Shown in pieces: positions 49,198 through 58,867 of a stretch of DNA of 64,000 nucleotides. Source of the stretch: Thiomonas delicata. Its GTDB lineage: Bacteria > Pseudomonadota > Gammaproteobacteria > Burkholderiales > Burkholderiaceae_C. How positions within the stretch are numbered: the stretch's first letter is position 1; each line of letters begins with the position of its first letter. The stretch spans positions 1,957,471 through 2,021,470 of the forward strand of contig NZ_LT592170.1 in NCBI RefSeq assembly GCF_900088825.1, in the 5' to 3' direction. The notes below the pieces were generated by a model. It was not told where the DNA came from and made no database searches. It saw only the letters and a program-made list of their open reading frames with translations. The position numbers were made by a program, and so were the translations under genes.

Positions 49198-49643
49198 CGC
49201 CCCCGCTCACGGATCGTTTGCCCGTCTTGACTGAAGTCATCGACCCCGGCGCTGGCGCGACGGCCGATGTTGTGCAGTCCGAACGCCAAAGCGGGCTGCC
49301 TGCGCAGGGCGCAGCCCCCACCGCAGGCGCCGGCCCATGGGTATCGCCGCCCGTCTCGCCTAAGCCCGCCGTTGACCACGGCGCCAGGCCCCTCCCGACT
49401 GGCCTGGCGGATCATCTGCAAACGAGACGTCTGGCCGTTCAGGCCGATCTGCTGCAGAAGATTCAGGACGAAGTCGCCGAGCGTCTCGGCCGGAACCTCG
49501 AAGGGCATTTTCAGGCGCTGTTGCAGCGCCATGCCGAGACGTGGGCGCGGGAACTCGCGAGCGAACTGCAGCCCTTGCTCCGCGACGAAATACAGGGCGT
49601 GATGACGGAAATCCTCATGCAAGGGTCGAACCCGGCGCCATGA
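49194..49643 (+). CDS. uncharacterised protein coupled to holC, DUF2486-like (149 aa)
   Basis: Hydrophilic, Pro/Ala-rich N-terminal half (about 1-75) and a helical C-terminal half (ADLLQKIQDEVAERLGRNLEGHF and on) predicted to be a coiled coil. Proteins of this make-up follow holC in many Burkholderiales. The ATG overlaps the holC stop by four bases. No known activity. Confidence 0.65.
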   Translation: MTPPLTDRLPVLTEVIDPGAGATADVVQSERQSGLPAQGAAPTAGAGPWVSPPVSPKPAVDHGARPLPTGLADHLQTRRLAVQADLLQKIQDEVAERLGRNLEGHFQALLQRHAETWARELASELQPLLRDEIQGVMTEILMQGSNPAP

Positions 49644-49651
49644 TTCGCGCC

Positions 49652-49678
49652 CGATCTGTTTCCATAAGAAACAGATCG
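49652..49678. repeat. perfect 10-bp inverted repeat after the holC operon
   Basis: CGATCTGTTT-ccataag-AAACAGATCG. It follows the DUF2486-like stop by 8 bases; without a T-tract it may be an RNA 3' structure or a protein-binding site rather than a full terminator. Confidence 0.5.
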
Positions 49679-49902
49679 TTCGATACGAAACCGCATGAGT
49701 GTGTCGATACCGGTGCAGGGGCGGGGTCGTCGCGGCCAGAATTGGTTTTCGGGATGGAGGTCACAATGTTGACGCGCACGCAACACGATGCGGGGGGCAT
49801 CGAAGCCTCTCTGTTCTTTTCAGCATGTTTCAGCTAATGTATCGGTCCGTTGGGAATCTCCCGACTTAAAGCAACTTTTATATCCTTTTTGGAGGCTCAT
49901 TC

Positions 49903-51039
49903 ATGAAGCTGAAATATGCCCTTCTGGGCTTGTCCCTGGCAATTGGTACGGCTTACGCCGCTGACGACGTCACGGTGGTGATCGGCAGTGCGGCACCCAT
50001 GTCCGGTCCTCAGGCCGCGTTTGGCCAGGACAACACCAACGGCGTGCGCATGGCCATCAACGATCTGAACAAGCAAAACATCATGATCGGTGGTAAGAAA
50101 GTCATCTGGAAGATCGATGCTCAGGACGATCAGGCCGACCCCAAGCAAGCGACTTCGGTCGCCCAGAAATTCGTCGATGAAAAGGTCAATGGCGTCGTCG
50201 GCCACCTGAACTCCGGTTGCACCTTCCCGGCTTCGCGCATCTATAACAATGCCGGCATCCCCAACATCACGCCCTCATCCACCGATCCCAAGATCGCCGA
50301 GCAGGGCTTCAAGACCTTCTTCCGCATCATTGCCAACGACAACGCCCTTGGCGCCGGTCTGGCCAATTACGCCAAGAAGGAATTGAAGGCCAAGACCGTG
50401 GCGGTGATCGATGACCGTACCGCCTATGGCCAGGGCGTGGCCGACGTGTTCGCCGCGACGGCGAAGAAGGACGGTTTGAAGGTGTTGGACCGTGAGTACA
50501 CCAACGACAAGGCGACCGACTTCTCGGCCATTCTGACCAAGATCAAGTCGACCAACCCCGATGTGATTTTCTACGGTGGCATGTACACCCAGGCAGGCCC
50601 GCTGGCGCGCCAGTTGAAGCAACTGGGCATCAAGGCCACGCTGATGGGCGGTGACGGCATCTGCGCGCCCGACCTGGCGAAGCTGGGTGGCGACGCGGTC
50701 AACGGCACGGTGTGCGCCGAAGGCGGCTCGCCGCTCAGCCAGATGCCTGGCGGCGAGGCCTGGAAGAAGCGCTACGACGCCGAATTCGGCGCCAAGGCCT
50801 TCCAGATCTATTCGCCTTATTCTTACGATGCGACGATGGTGCTGGCCAAGGCCATGGAAAAGGCCAAGTCCACCGATCCGAAGAAGTATCTGTCGTACAT
50901 TCAGAACATCGACTACAACGGTGTGACCAAGAACAAGATTCACTTCATGGCCAACGGCAACCTTGCCGATCCGTCCATCACCATCTCGAAATTCGAGGGT
51001 GGCGAGAAGAAGGTGGTCGCGGTTGAACAAGTGAAGTAA
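49903..51039 (+). CDS. livK: branched-chain amino-acid ABC transporter substrate-binding protein (378 aa)
   Basis: Periplasmic type I binding protein. The signal peptide MKLKYALLGLSLAIGTAYA is cleaved before ADD. The mature protein has IGSAAPMSGPQAAFGQDNTNG, GHLNSGCTFPASRIYNNAG and IIFYGGMYTQAGPLARQL. A perfect GGAGG (49891-49895) precedes the ATG. It stands alone here: the permease and ATPase genes of a liv system are not in the window. Strong ribosome site and solitary terminator suggest high expression. Confidence 0.93.
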   Translation: MKLKYALLGLSLAIGTAYAADDVTVVIGSAAPMSGPQAAFGQDNTNGVRMAINDLNKQNIMIGGKKVIWKIDAQDDQADPKQATSVAQKFVDEKVNGVVGHLNSGCTFPASRIYNNAGIPNITPSSTDPKIAEQGFKTFFRIIANDNALGAGLANYAKKELKAKTVAVIDDRTAYGQGVADVFAATAKKDGLKVLDREYTNDKATDFSAILTKIKSTNPDVIFYGGMYTQAGPLARQLKQLGIKATLMGGDGICAPDLAKLGGDAVNGTVCAEGGSPLSQMPGGEAWKKRYDAEFGAKAFQIYSPYSYDATMVLAKAMEKAKSTDPKKYLSYIQNIDYNGVTKNKIHFMANGNLADPSITISKFEGGEKKVVAVEQVK

Positions 51040-51052
51040 CGGTCCGGCGCGC

Positions 51053-51130
51053 AGCAAGCCGGAAAACCCGGCTTGGTGCGCGTTGAAGCTTTCCGCTTCA
51101 AACGAAACGCCCGGCTCGGGCGTTTTTTAT
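51053..51130 (+). terminator. livK terminator with two stem-loops
   Basis: A first hairpin (AAGCCGG/CCGGCTT near 51055-51075) is followed by a stronger one, AAACGCCCG-gct-CGGGCGTTT, at 51105-51125, ending in a T6 tract. The second is a complete intrinsic terminator. Confidence 0.85.
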
Positions 51131-51172
51131 TTCGACCCGCAAACAAGGCCTGCGTCGCCGGGTCCAAACCCC

Positions 51173-51742
51173 ATGAACAAGGCATTTACGCGCGAAGACT
51201 CCTCGGCCGCCGAACAGGACGATGGAGATGAGGTCAGACTGCCCGATCTTCCGCCCGGCAGCAAGAATTACATCACCCCAAGCGGCTATGCGCGCCTGCG
51301 TGACGAACTCAAGGCCCTGATCGAGGTCGAACGACCGAAAGTGGTCGAGATCGTGTCGTGGGCCGCGTCGAATGGCGACCGTTCCGAGAACGGCGATTAC
51401 ATCTATGGGAAAAAGCGCTTGCGCGAGATCGATCGGCGCATTCGTTTCCTCACCAAGCGGCTCGATCTCGCCGAAGTGGTCGACCCGTCGCGCCAGCATG
51501 GCAACACGCAGGTGTTCTTCGGCGCCACGGTGCGTTACGCCGAGGACAACGGCGCGCAGCGCCTGGTGACCATCGTCGGAGCCGATGAGGTCGACCTGGA
51601 GCGCGGACACATCAGTTGGGTGTCGCCGGTGGCGCGCGCCATGCTCAAGGCCCATGAAGGCGACGTCGTCAGCCTGCCGGTACCCGGCGGTGTCTTGCAG
51701 CTGGAGATTCTCGAGGTCCGCTATCCGGCGCCTGGAGCTTGA
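51173..51742 (+). CDS. greB: transcript cleavage factor GreB (189 aa)
   Basis: Rescues backtracked RNA polymerase. The N-terminal coiled coil carries the acidic tip DRSENGDY that reaches the active site, preceded by YITPSGYARLRDELKAL, and a C-terminal FKBP-like domain follows. A 30-residue acidic N-terminal extension precedes the core (E. coli GreB 158). The ATG at 51173 is the start that keeps the livK terminator noncoding. Confidence 0.92.
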   Translation: MNKAFTREDSSAAEQDDGDEVRLPDLPPGSKNYITPSGYARLRDELKALIEVERPKVVEIVSWAASNGDRSENGDYIYGKKRLREIDRRIRFLTKRLDLAEVVDPSRQHGNTQVFFGATVRYAEDNGAQRLVTIVGADEVDLERGHISWVSPVARAMLKAHEGDVVSLPVPGGVLQLEILEVRYPAPGA

Positions 51743-51748
51743 GCGCCG

Positions 51749-54124
51749 TCACGTGCTGTGGCGGGGCTTGATGCGCGCGGCACGCGTGACGAACTTGTGG
51801 GACCGCACCGCGCGCAGGATGTCGGCGAGGTGCTTGCGGTCCCGAACCGCAAGGATGAAGCGAAGTTCGATGGTGGGTTGCCCGGAATCGTCATCCATCG
51901 TGACGTGGATGATGTCGGCATCGTGCTCGCTGATGGCCGAGGCCAGCTTGGCGAGCACGCCCTTGCCGTTGCTGACGAAGACCGACAAACCCACCTGGTA
52001 GAGCCCGGTGACCGAGGCGGACCAGATGAGATCGATCCAGCTTTGCGGATGCTTCTGGAACAGGCGCCGGGCCTGCGGGCAGTCTTGCAGATGCACCGTG
52101 AGGCCTTCGCCCTTGCCGAGATAGCCCAGCACGGCGTCGCCCGGAATCGGGCGGCAGCAATCGGCATAGTGCACCGAGGCACCCTCGGTGCCTTCCAGGA
52201 TCAGGGCGCCTCGTGTGGGCATTTCCGCGGCGCCCTGCGCGCCGGCGACCGCGGCCGGGGCTCCGCTCGAAGAGAGATCCTGCGCCACCGCCGTGTCGTT
52301 TTCCTCGGTCTGGCGCGGCAGCTTCGCCTGGCCGTTGCCATGCAGGAGCAGCGCGCGTTTGGCCACGATCTCGGCCACCCGTTTGCCCAGGCCGATATCG
52401 GCGAACAATTCTTCCTGGCTCTTACTGCCGCTCCAGTGCAGCAAGCGGCTCCATTCGGCCGGGCCCAGGCTTTCGAGCTGTAGGCCTTCCTGGCTCAGGG
52501 CGCGACTGAGCAGGCGCTTGCCGAGCTCTTGCGACTCGGCCTGCTGGGAGACCTTGAGTTCATGCCGGATTTTCGAGCGCGCGCGCCCGGTCCGCACGAA
52601 ACTCAGCCAATTGGGATTGGGTCGGGAGTGCGGGGCCGTGACGATTTCCACCACGTCGCCGCTGTGCAGTTCGGTCCGCAGCGGCACGAGTTCGCCGTTG
52701 ACTTTCGCCGCCACGGTCTGATTGCCCAGGGCCGTGTGGATGGCATAGGAGAAATCCACCGGCGTGGCGCCCCGCGGCAAGGCCAGGATGCGCGACTTCG
52801 GCGTGAAGACATAGACGGCGTCGGGCGCGAGATCGACCTTGACGGTCTCGATGAATTCGGCTGCGTCCCGGTTCTCGTTCTGGATGTCGAGCAGAGATTG
52901 CAGCCAGGCGGCCGTGCTGACCTGCGCGATAGCCTCGGCCCCGTTGGAGGTCTTGTACAGCCAGTGCGCGGCCACGCCGCTTTCGGCGACCCTGTGCATG
53001 GCCTCGGTGCGGATCTGGAACTCCACCGGCGCGCCCGTGGGTCCGATCAATGTGGTGTGCAACGACTGGTAGCCATTGAGCTTGGGGATGGCGATGAAGT
53101 CCTCGAACTTGCCCGGCATTGGCTTGTATTGCGCATGCAGCACGCCGAGGGCGCGGTAGCAGTCGAGCACCTCGGGAACGATGACGCGAAATCCGAAAAT
53201 ATCCTGCACGTGCGCAAACGAACGGTGTTTGCGCTGCATCTTGCTGTAAATTGAATAGAGCGTCTTCTCGCGGCCATACAACTGCGCCGGGATTCCGGCC
53301 TCGGCGAACGAGTTGGTGGTTGCGGCCAGAATCTTGTCGACCAGGTCGCGCCGGTTGCCTCGCGCCACTTTCAGCGCCTGGCTGAGGACGGCATGGCGCA
53401 TGGGATGACCATGCTGGAAACCGAGATCCTGCAGTTCGCGATAAACCTGGTTGAGGCCGAGCCGGTACGCGATGGGTGCGTAGATGTCCATGGTCTCGGT
53501 GGCGATGCGGCGGCGCTTGTCCGCCGCCATCGCGCCCAGCGTGCGCATGTTGTGCAGGCGATCGGCGAGCTTGATCAGGATGACGCGAATGTCGCGCGCC
53601 ATGGCCAGCAGCATTTTGCGGAAGCTCTCCGCCTGGTTTTCCTCGCGGCTGGAAAATTGAATCTTGTCGAGTTTCGTCAGGCCATCCACCAAAATCGCCA
53701 CGGTGGGGCCGAAGTGTTCCATCAACTCGGCCTGGGTGATGCCCTTGTCCTCCGCCGTGTCGTGCAGCAGCGCGGCCATCAGCGCCTGGGTGTCGAGCTT
53801 CCATTCGGCGCAAATTTCTGCAACCGCTACCGGATGTGAGATATACGGTTCGCCGCTGGCGCGGTATTGGCCTAGATGCGCAGCGTCAGCAAAGCGGTAC
53901 GCGTTGCGTATGAGTTGCAGATCGGACTCGGGGAGGTAGCTGGAGAGCTTGTCCAGCAAAACCGCCAAGCTGACCGCCGCGTGTTTGTCGGCATGGTTTG
54001 CCGCCGCAGCATGGGCCGATATGCCGCCATCGGTCCCATCCCCTTTGGGGGCGGGCTTGCGCCGCACCACGGGGCGGTTGCGGGGCGGATGACTGCCGCC
54101 TGTTGCGGGTGTGCGGCTTTGCAT
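51749..54124 (-). CDS. spoT: bifunctional (p)ppGpp synthetase/hydrolase (791 aa)
   Basis: Controls the stringent response. The HD hydrolase domain is intact (ALLHDTAEDKGIT, about 118-130), so it can degrade ppGpp. The synthetase domain includes GREKTLYSIYSKMQRK and DIFGFRVIVPE. TGS (VDFSYAIHTALGNQ), helical and ACT domains follow. The N-terminus has a 40-residue Pro/Arg-rich extension before the HD domain. It forms an operon with rpoZ and gmk; convergent with greB, 6 bases apart. Confidence 0.95.
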   Translation of the reverse strand: MQSRTPATGGSHPPRNRPVVRRKPAPKGDGTDGGISAHAAAANHADKHAAVSLAVLLDKLSSYLPESDLQLIRNAYRFADAAHLGQYRASGEPYISHPVAVAEICAEWKLDTQALMAALLHDTAEDKGITQAELMEHFGPTVAILVDGLTKLDKIQFSSREENQAESFRKMLLAMARDIRVILIKLADRLHNMRTLGAMAADKRRRIATETMDIYAPIAYRLGLNQVYRELQDLGFQHGHPMRHAVLSQALKVARGNRRDLVDKILAATTNSFAEAGIPAQLYGREKTLYSIYSKMQRKHRSFAHVQDIFGFRVIVPEVLDCYRALGVLHAQYKPMPGKFEDFIAIPKLNGYQSLHTTLIGPTGAPVEFQIRTEAMHRVAESGVAAHWLYKTSNGAEAIAQVSTAAWLQSLLDIQNENRDAAEFIETVKVDLAPDAVYVFTPKSRILALPRGATPVDFSYAIHTALGNQTVAAKVNGELVPLRTELHSGDVVEIVTAPHSRPNPNWLSFVRTGRARSKIRHELKVSQQAESQELGKRLLSRALSQEGLQLESLGPAEWSRLLHWSGSKSQEELFADIGLGKRVAEIVAKRALLLHGNGQAKLPRQTEENDTAVAQDLSSSGAPAAVAGAQGAAEMPTRGALILEGTEGASVHYADCCRPIPGDAVLGYLGKGEGLTVHLQDCPQARRLFQKHPQSWIDLIWSASVTGLYQVGLSVFVSNGKGVLAKLASAISEHDADIIHVTMDDDSGQPTIELRFILAVRDRKHLADILRAVRSHKFVTRAARIKPRHST

Positions 54125-54174
54125 GATGTCAGACCATCAGGAGCGCCGCACAGCATGGAGAGGTCAGGAGCCGT

Positions 54175-54378
54175 TCACGCGGGTACGCGTTTGAGCATTT
54201 CGATGCCGATTTGGCCGGCGGCGATTTCGCGCAATGCGGTGACCACGGGCTTGTCGCGCGTTTCGATCTTGGGGGTATGGCCTTGCGCCAGCATGCGTGC
54301 GCGGTAGGTTGCCGCCAGCACGAGTTGAAAGCGATTCGGAATTTTTTCCAGACAATCTTCGACGGTGATACGGGCCAT
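54175..54378 (-). CDS. rpoZ: RNA polymerase omega subunit (67 aa)
   Basis: [20 protein letters not shown] and RAR.L..G with [13 protein letters not shown] mark the omega subunit, which also takes part in ppGpp binding by RNA polymerase. Its position between gmk and spoT is the standard proteobacterial order. Confidence 0.96.
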   Translation of the reverse strand: MARITVEDCLEKIPNRFQLVLAATYRARMLAQGHTPKIETRDKPVVTALREIAAGQIGIEMLKRVPA

Positions 54379-54417
54379 GGCAGTTCCAGTGAATCAGTGG
54401 ATATCTGAGCTCGGTGC

Positions 54418-55038
54418 TCAGAGGATTCCGAGTGCTTTGAACACTTCGGGATGGGCTCGGCGCTGGGCGGCGTAGCGCAGTCTTTGCGCCGCCACGACGG
54501 CCTGCAAGTCGCTCAGCGCCTGCGAGAAATCGTGATTGACAATTATAAAGTCGAAGGTCGAGGCATGCGGGGTTTCCACGCGGGCGTCGCGCAGCCGGCG
54601 CACAATGACCTCGGCGGCATCTTCGCCGCGGCGCATCAACCGCGCCTCCAACTCCTCGTAGGACGGAGGCAGGATATAGATGCTGACCGCATTGCTGAAC
54701 TGTTGCTTGACCTGCTCGGCGCCCTGCCAGTCGATTTCCAGCATCACGTCCACGCCCTGGGTCATGCGTTGCTGCAGCCAGTGTCGCGAAGTGCCGTAGA
54801 GATTGCCGTGAACCTCGGCCCATTCGAGAAAATCGCCGGCTTTGATGCGTTTCTCGAATTCGGCGCGGTCGATGAATAGATATTCGCGACCGTCCTGTTC
54901 CTGGCCGCGCGGGGCGCGGGTGGTGTAGGAAACGGAGAGCTGGATGCCCGCATCCCTGGAGAGAAGCTCCTGCACCAGGCTGGATTTGCCGGCCCCGCTT
55001 GGGGCTGCGACGACGAACAAGTTGCCCGGAAAGTCCAT
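54418..55038 (-). CDS. gmk: guanylate kinase (206 aa)
   Basis: Phosphorylates GMP to GDP. The P-loop [14 protein letters not shown] (12-25), GMP-binding [17 protein letters not shown] and lid region are present, and the C-terminal [10 protein letters not shown] helix is typical. Length 206 (E. coli 207). Start 55038; 39 bases upstream of rpoZ. Confidence 0.96.
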   Translation of the reverse strand: MDFPGNLFVVAAPSGAGKSSLVQELLSRDAGIQLSVSYTTRAPRGQEQDGREYLFIDRAEFEKRIKAGDFLEWAEVHGNLYGTSRHWLQQRMTQGVDVMLEIDWQGAEQVKQQFSNAVSIYILPPSYEELEARLMRRGEDAAEVIVRRLRDARVETPHASTFDFIIVNHDFSQALSDLQAVVAAQRLRYAAQRRAHPEVFKALGIL

Positions 55039-55145
55039 GCGCTGTGGTGTCGGCTAGGGGTGGATAGGAATCGCTGCATGCCTGGGCATGCAATGAACGG
55101 CTGGAGCCAGACCCGCTATCGGCGAGACGGGCTGCGGGGAAATTG

Positions 55146-56030
55146 CTATTCGAGGTTCTGCACCTGTTCGCGCATCTGCTCGATACAGACCTTCATATTG
55201 ACGGCCAATTCGCTGAGTTCCAGCACGGCGGACTTGGAGCCGAGGGTGTTGGCTTCGCGGTGCAGTTCCTGGATCAGGAAATCCAGGCGTTTGCCGACTT
55301 CACCACCATCTTCGAGCACCTTGCGCATGGCGTCCAAATGCGATTGTAGGCGGCTGACTTCCTCGGCCACGTCGATGCGCAGAGCGAAGGCCGCGGTTTC
55401 CTGCAAAAGGCGCTCGTGCACCACGTCCGGATTCGGGTTGCCGCCCAGCGCCTGCAGGGCGTCTTTCCAGCGGGTAAGAAAGCGCTCCTGCTGGCGGGCG
55501 ACGGCCTGCGGCGCCAACTGTTCGGCAGCCTGCGCCCACTGCTGCAATTGGAGACAGCGATCCGGCAGGAAGCCGCGGAGGCGTTCGCCTTCGCTTGATC
55601 GTGCCACCTGCAAGGCCTGCAGCGCGGCGTCGGCCGCCCGCTGCACGGCGAGCGCGAGCGCTGCCGGATCGAGCCGACGTTGCTGCTGCGCCGAACTCAG
55701 CCGCCACACGTCGGCCACGGACAAGGTGCGCAGATGCGGGGCGCGTTGCAACAAGATGGCTTCCGCCTGCAGGAGCGGCTCCACCAGTTGCAGGTCGGGT
55801 GGTGCCTGCGCGGATTGGGCTTCGTCGAGGTTGATGCGGCACTCCACCTTGCCGCGGTGCAAATGACGGACCAGCGTGGCGCGTATCGCGGCTTCGCTCG
55901 CGCGCAGTTCGTCGGGCAGCCGGAACTGGAGATCCAGGAAGCGACTGTTCACGCTGCGCAGTTCCAGGCGCACCGTGAGTGGCGGATGAGCCACATCGAC
56001 AGTCTCGCTAACTTCGGCATAACCGGTCAT
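55146..56030 (-). CDS. yicC: YicC-family endoribonuclease-like protein (294 aa)
   Basis: YicC/YloC family; E. coli YicC is reported to act as an endoribonuclease. It begins MTGYAEVSETVDVAHPPLTV, has RSVNSRFLDLQFRLPDELR, and closes with the highly conserved DFLIQELHREANTLGSKSA (residues 260-278). The start is the ATG at 56030 that gives the conserved MTGY. The gene lies upstream of gmk on the same strand, as in many proteobacteria, with 107 bases between. Confidence 0.92.
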   Translation of the reverse strand: MTGYAEVSETVDVAHPPLTVRLELRSVNSRFLDLQFRLPDELRASEAAIRATLVRHLHRGKVECRINLDEAQSAQAPPDLQLVEPLLQAEAILLQRAPHLRTLSVADVWRLSSAQQQRRLDPAALALAVQRAADAALQALQVARSSEGERLRGFLPDRCLQLQQWAQAAEQLAPQAVARQQERFLTRWKDALQALGGNPNPDVVHERLLQETAAFALRIDVAEEVSRLQSHLDAMRKVLEDGGEVGKRLDFLIQELHREANTLGSKSAVLELSELAVNMKVCIEQMREQVQNLE

Positions 56031-56141
56031 GCTATAAAGTAATTTCAATCGGTGCTCCCAGGTCGAACGCTGCATTTTTTCACAATGCGGTTCGCCCGCC
56101 AGTATTCCACTTGCAGGGCATTCCTGCTGCTTTCCCGCGCT

Positions 56142-57209
56142 ATGTCCAAAGCCAAACCCGCACCCCTCGAACCCGATACCAAGGTTGGCGGCTACCGCAT
56201 CCTGCGCAAGTTGGCCAGTGGCGGCTTTGGCGTGGTGTATCTGGCCCTGTCGCCCGATGGTCAGCGTGTGGCCATCAAGGAATATCTGCCCGCTTCCCTG
56301 GTGGATCGCGCCCCGGGCGAGATGGTGCCGGCGGCCCACCCCGAAAAACTGGCCCTGTACAGGCTGGGCCTGAAGAGTTTTTTCGAGGAAGGCCGGTCAC
56401 TGGCGCAGATCTCGCATCCCAGCGTCGTCGGGGTGCTGAATTTTTTTCGCGAGAACGAAACCGTCTACATGGTGATGAATTACCTGGAGGGTTCTTCGCT
56501 GCAGGAGTTCGTCATCACCGCGCGCGAACTCAAGCGCAAGAAAATCTTCCGCGAATCCACCATCCGTTCGCTGTATGACGAGATCCTCCAGGGTTTGCGC
56601 GTGGTGCACCAGCACAAGATGCTGCATCTGGACATCAAGCCTGCCAACCTCTTCATCACCGATGACGACAAGCCGATCCTCATCGATTTCGGCGCAGCGC
56701 GCGAAGTGCTCGGCCAGCAGGACAAGCGTTTTCGCCCCATGTACACCCCCGGCTTCGCTGCGCCCGAAATGTACAAGCGCGATGCGTCCTTCGGTCCGTG
56801 GACGGACATCTATGCGGTGGGCGCTTGCATCTACGCGTCCATGACGGGCTATCCGCCTTACGAGGCCACCCAGCGGTTGGAAAAGGACAGGCTGCCCATG
56901 CAGCTGTCCAAGCTCCGTGGCATTTACTCGGACAACCTCATTGAAATCGTCGAATGGTGCATGTCGCTGGATCCCCTGGCCCGGCCGCAAAGCGTGTTCA
57001 ACCTGCAAAAGGAGCTCGGCGCGGAGAATCCGCGTCGCTACACCCAACTGACACTGAGCGAAAAGCTGCGCATGCAAATCGACGAGCTGGTGCACGATAC
57101 AAAGTCCCGTGTGGACAAGGCCAAGCAAGCCACGCGCATGGGTGCCACCCGTTTTGGCCAGCTCGGCGCGGGGCGTGAGCGGGCGCAAGCCGGGCGCGAC
57201 AAGCCATGA
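56142..57209 (+). CDS. Hanks-type serine/threonine protein kinase, non-RD (355 aa)
   Basis: Cytoplasmic protein kinase. Gly-rich loop LASGGFGVVYLA (18-29), catalytic Lys in VAIKEYLP, catalytic loop HLDIKPANLF with HLD instead of HRD, metal-binding DFGAA, and activation-segment PGFAAPEMY are visible. The C-lobe is normal, and the last 60 residues are basic/helical without a membrane segment or sensor domain. Its stop overlaps the start of the PP2C gene, so kinase and phosphatase are coupled. Targets are unknown. The kinase-phosphatase pair near yicC, rph and rdgB is common in betaproteobacteria. Confidence 0.88.
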   Translation: MSKAKPAPLEPDTKVGGYRILRKLASGGFGVVYLALSPDGQRVAIKEYLPASLVDRAPGEMVPAAHPEKLALYRLGLKSFFEEGRSLAQISHPSVVGVLNFFRENETVYMVMNYLEGSSLQEFVITARELKRKKIFRESTIRSLYDEILQGLRVVHQHKMLHLDIKPANLFITDDDKPILIDFGAAREVLGQQDKRFRPMYTPGFAAPEMYKRDASFGPWTDIYAVGACIYASMTGYPPYEATQRLEKDRLPMQLSKLRGIYSDNLIEIVEWCMSLDPLARPQSVFNLQKELGAENPRRYTQLTLSEKLRMQIDELVHDTKSRVDKAKQATRMGATRFGQLGAGRERAQAGRDKP

Positions 57210-58132
57210 AATTTTCCGTCTATCAGGTCAGCCGGCGCGGCGCACGTCTGGCCAATGAAGATCGCATGGGCTACTGCTATACCCATGACAGCGTCTTGCT
57301 GGGTCTGGCCGATGGGATGGGAGGGCATCCCCGCGGCGATATGGCGGCGCAGCTGGCGCTGCAGACCATCGCCGCCATGTTCCAGCGCGAGGCCAAGCCG
57401 GCGCTGGATGATGTGCGCGCCTTCCTTCGGCGCGCCATTCTCGCGGCGCACGAGCAGATTCAGCGTTATGCCAAGGCCCATAGCCTGAGTGATTTCCCGC
57501 GCACCACGGTGGTCTTGTGCGTGCTTCAGAAGGGCGTGGCGCAGTGGGCGCATGTCGGCGATTCGCGCCTGTACTACCTGCGCAACGGCGCTTTGCTGAC
57601 CCGTACGCGCGACCACTCCCACGCCGAGCAGCGCATGTTGCGCGCGGGCGAGGGCGCGGCGCTGGACGCAACGCTGGACGGTGGCGCGGTGAACCGCAAC
57701 GTTCTCTACACTTGCCTGGGTTCTCCGCAGCTTCCTTTCGTCGAAATCGGCGTGCCGCAGTCGCTCAGCCCGGGCGATTTGGTGATGCTGTGTTCCGACG
57801 GCTTGTGGAGCCAGTTGCCCGAGGCCACCATCGTGCGCCTGCTCAGCGAGCGCGTGCTGTCCGATGCCGTGCCCGAAATGGTGGAGCTGGCCCTGAGGCA
57901 AAATGCCGCCGAATCCGACAACGTCACCGCGCTCGCCATGGAGTGGGAGGCCGAGGCCGAGCGCGATACCACCCAGGGCGTCAGCACCGAGGGCATCAAA
58001 CCCGGCGTGTTCGCCTCGACCTTTCAGTCGGGCTTGCCCGACATGCAACCTGACGAACTCGACGACGCCGCCATCGAGCGGTCGATCGCCGAAATCAACG
58101 AAGCCATACGCCGCGCCGCGGCACGAAAGTAA
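57206..58132 (+). CDS. PP2C-type serine/threonine phosphatase (308 aa)
   Basis: Metal-dependent phosphatase, partner of the kinase just upstream. Motifs are NEDRMGYCY, LLGLADGMGGHPRGD, HVGDSRLYYLRNG, LCSDGLWSQL and SDNVTALAMEW, with all metal-coordinating Asp present. The last 60 residues are an acidic tail. It is translationally coupled to the kinase by an ATGA overlap and is followed after 6 bases by rph. Confidence 0.9.
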   Translation: MKFSVYQVSRRGARLANEDRMGYCYTHDSVLLGLADGMGGHPRGDMAAQLALQTIAAMFQREAKPALDDVRAFLRRAILAAHEQIQRYAKAHSLSDFPRTTVVLCVLQKGVAQWAHVGDSRLYYLRNGALLTRTRDHSHAEQRMLRAGEGAALDATLDGGAVNRNVLYTCLGSPQLPFVEIGVPQSLSPGDLVMLCSDGLWSQLPEATIVRLLSERVLSDAVPEMVELALRQNAAESDNVTALAMEWEAEAERDTTQGVSTEGIKPGVFASTFQSGLPDMQPDELDDAAIERSIAEINEAIRRAAARK

Positions 58133-58138
58133 ACCCCC

Positions 58139-58867
58139 ATGTCCTTACCCCGTTCCGACGGGCGCGCAGCCCTCGCGCTGCGTCCCATCCATTTTGTCCG
58201 CCAATTCACCTGTCATGCCGAGGGCTCGGTTCTGGTCGAGTTCGGCCGTACGCGGGTGCTTTGCACGGCCAGTGTCGAGGAGCGCGTGCCGCCCCACCGC
58301 AAGGGCACCGGCAAGGGCTGGGTGACGGCCGAATACAGCATGCTGCCGCGTTCCACGCATACCCGCAGCGAACGCGAGGTCAAGCGCGGCCGGCCGCAGG
58401 GCCGCACCGAGGAAATCCAGCGCCTGATCGGGCGCAGCCTGCGCAGCGTGTTTGATTTCGCCGCCCTGGGCGAACGCCAGATCGTGCTCGACTGCGATGT
58501 CCTGCAGGCCGATGGCGGCACGCGCACCGCGGCCATCACCGGCGCCGCAGTGGCGGCCTGGGATGCCTGCACCTGGCTGCAGCAGCGCGGGCGCTTGGCG
58601 CAGAACCCCATGCGCGAACTGGTGGCTGCCGTCTCGGTGGGTTTGCTGCGGGACGAGACCCTGCTCGACCTGGCCTACGAGGAAGACTCCTCCTGTGACT
58701 GCGATATGAATGTGGTGGGCACCGCCTCGGGCGGCTTGGTGGAGGTGCAGGGAACGGCCGAAGGCGAACCGTTCCAGCGCCGACAGCTTGACGCGCTGGT
58801 CGATGCGGCGCAGGTGGGCATCGCGGAACTCATCGGCTTGCAAAAGCGAGCCCTCGGCCTGGAATGA
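58139..58867 (+). CDS. rph: ribonuclease PH (242 aa)
   Basis: Phosphorolytic 3' trimming of tRNA precursors. [35 protein letters not shown] and [19 protein letters not shown] carry the phosphate-binding and catalytic residues. Length 242 (E. coli 238). The stop overlaps the rdgB start. Confidence 0.96.
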   Translation: MSLPRSDGRAALALRPIHFVRQFTCHAEGSVLVEFGRTRVLCTASVEERVPPHRKGTGKGWVTAEYSMLPRSTHTRSEREVKRGRPQGRTEEIQRLIGRSLRSVFDFAALGERQIVLDCDVLQADGGTRTAAITGAAVAAWDACTWLQQRGRLAQNPMRELVAAVSVGLLRDETLLDLAYEEDSSCDCDMNVVGTASGGLVEVQGTAEGEPFQRRQLDALVDAAQVGIAELIGLQKRALGLE

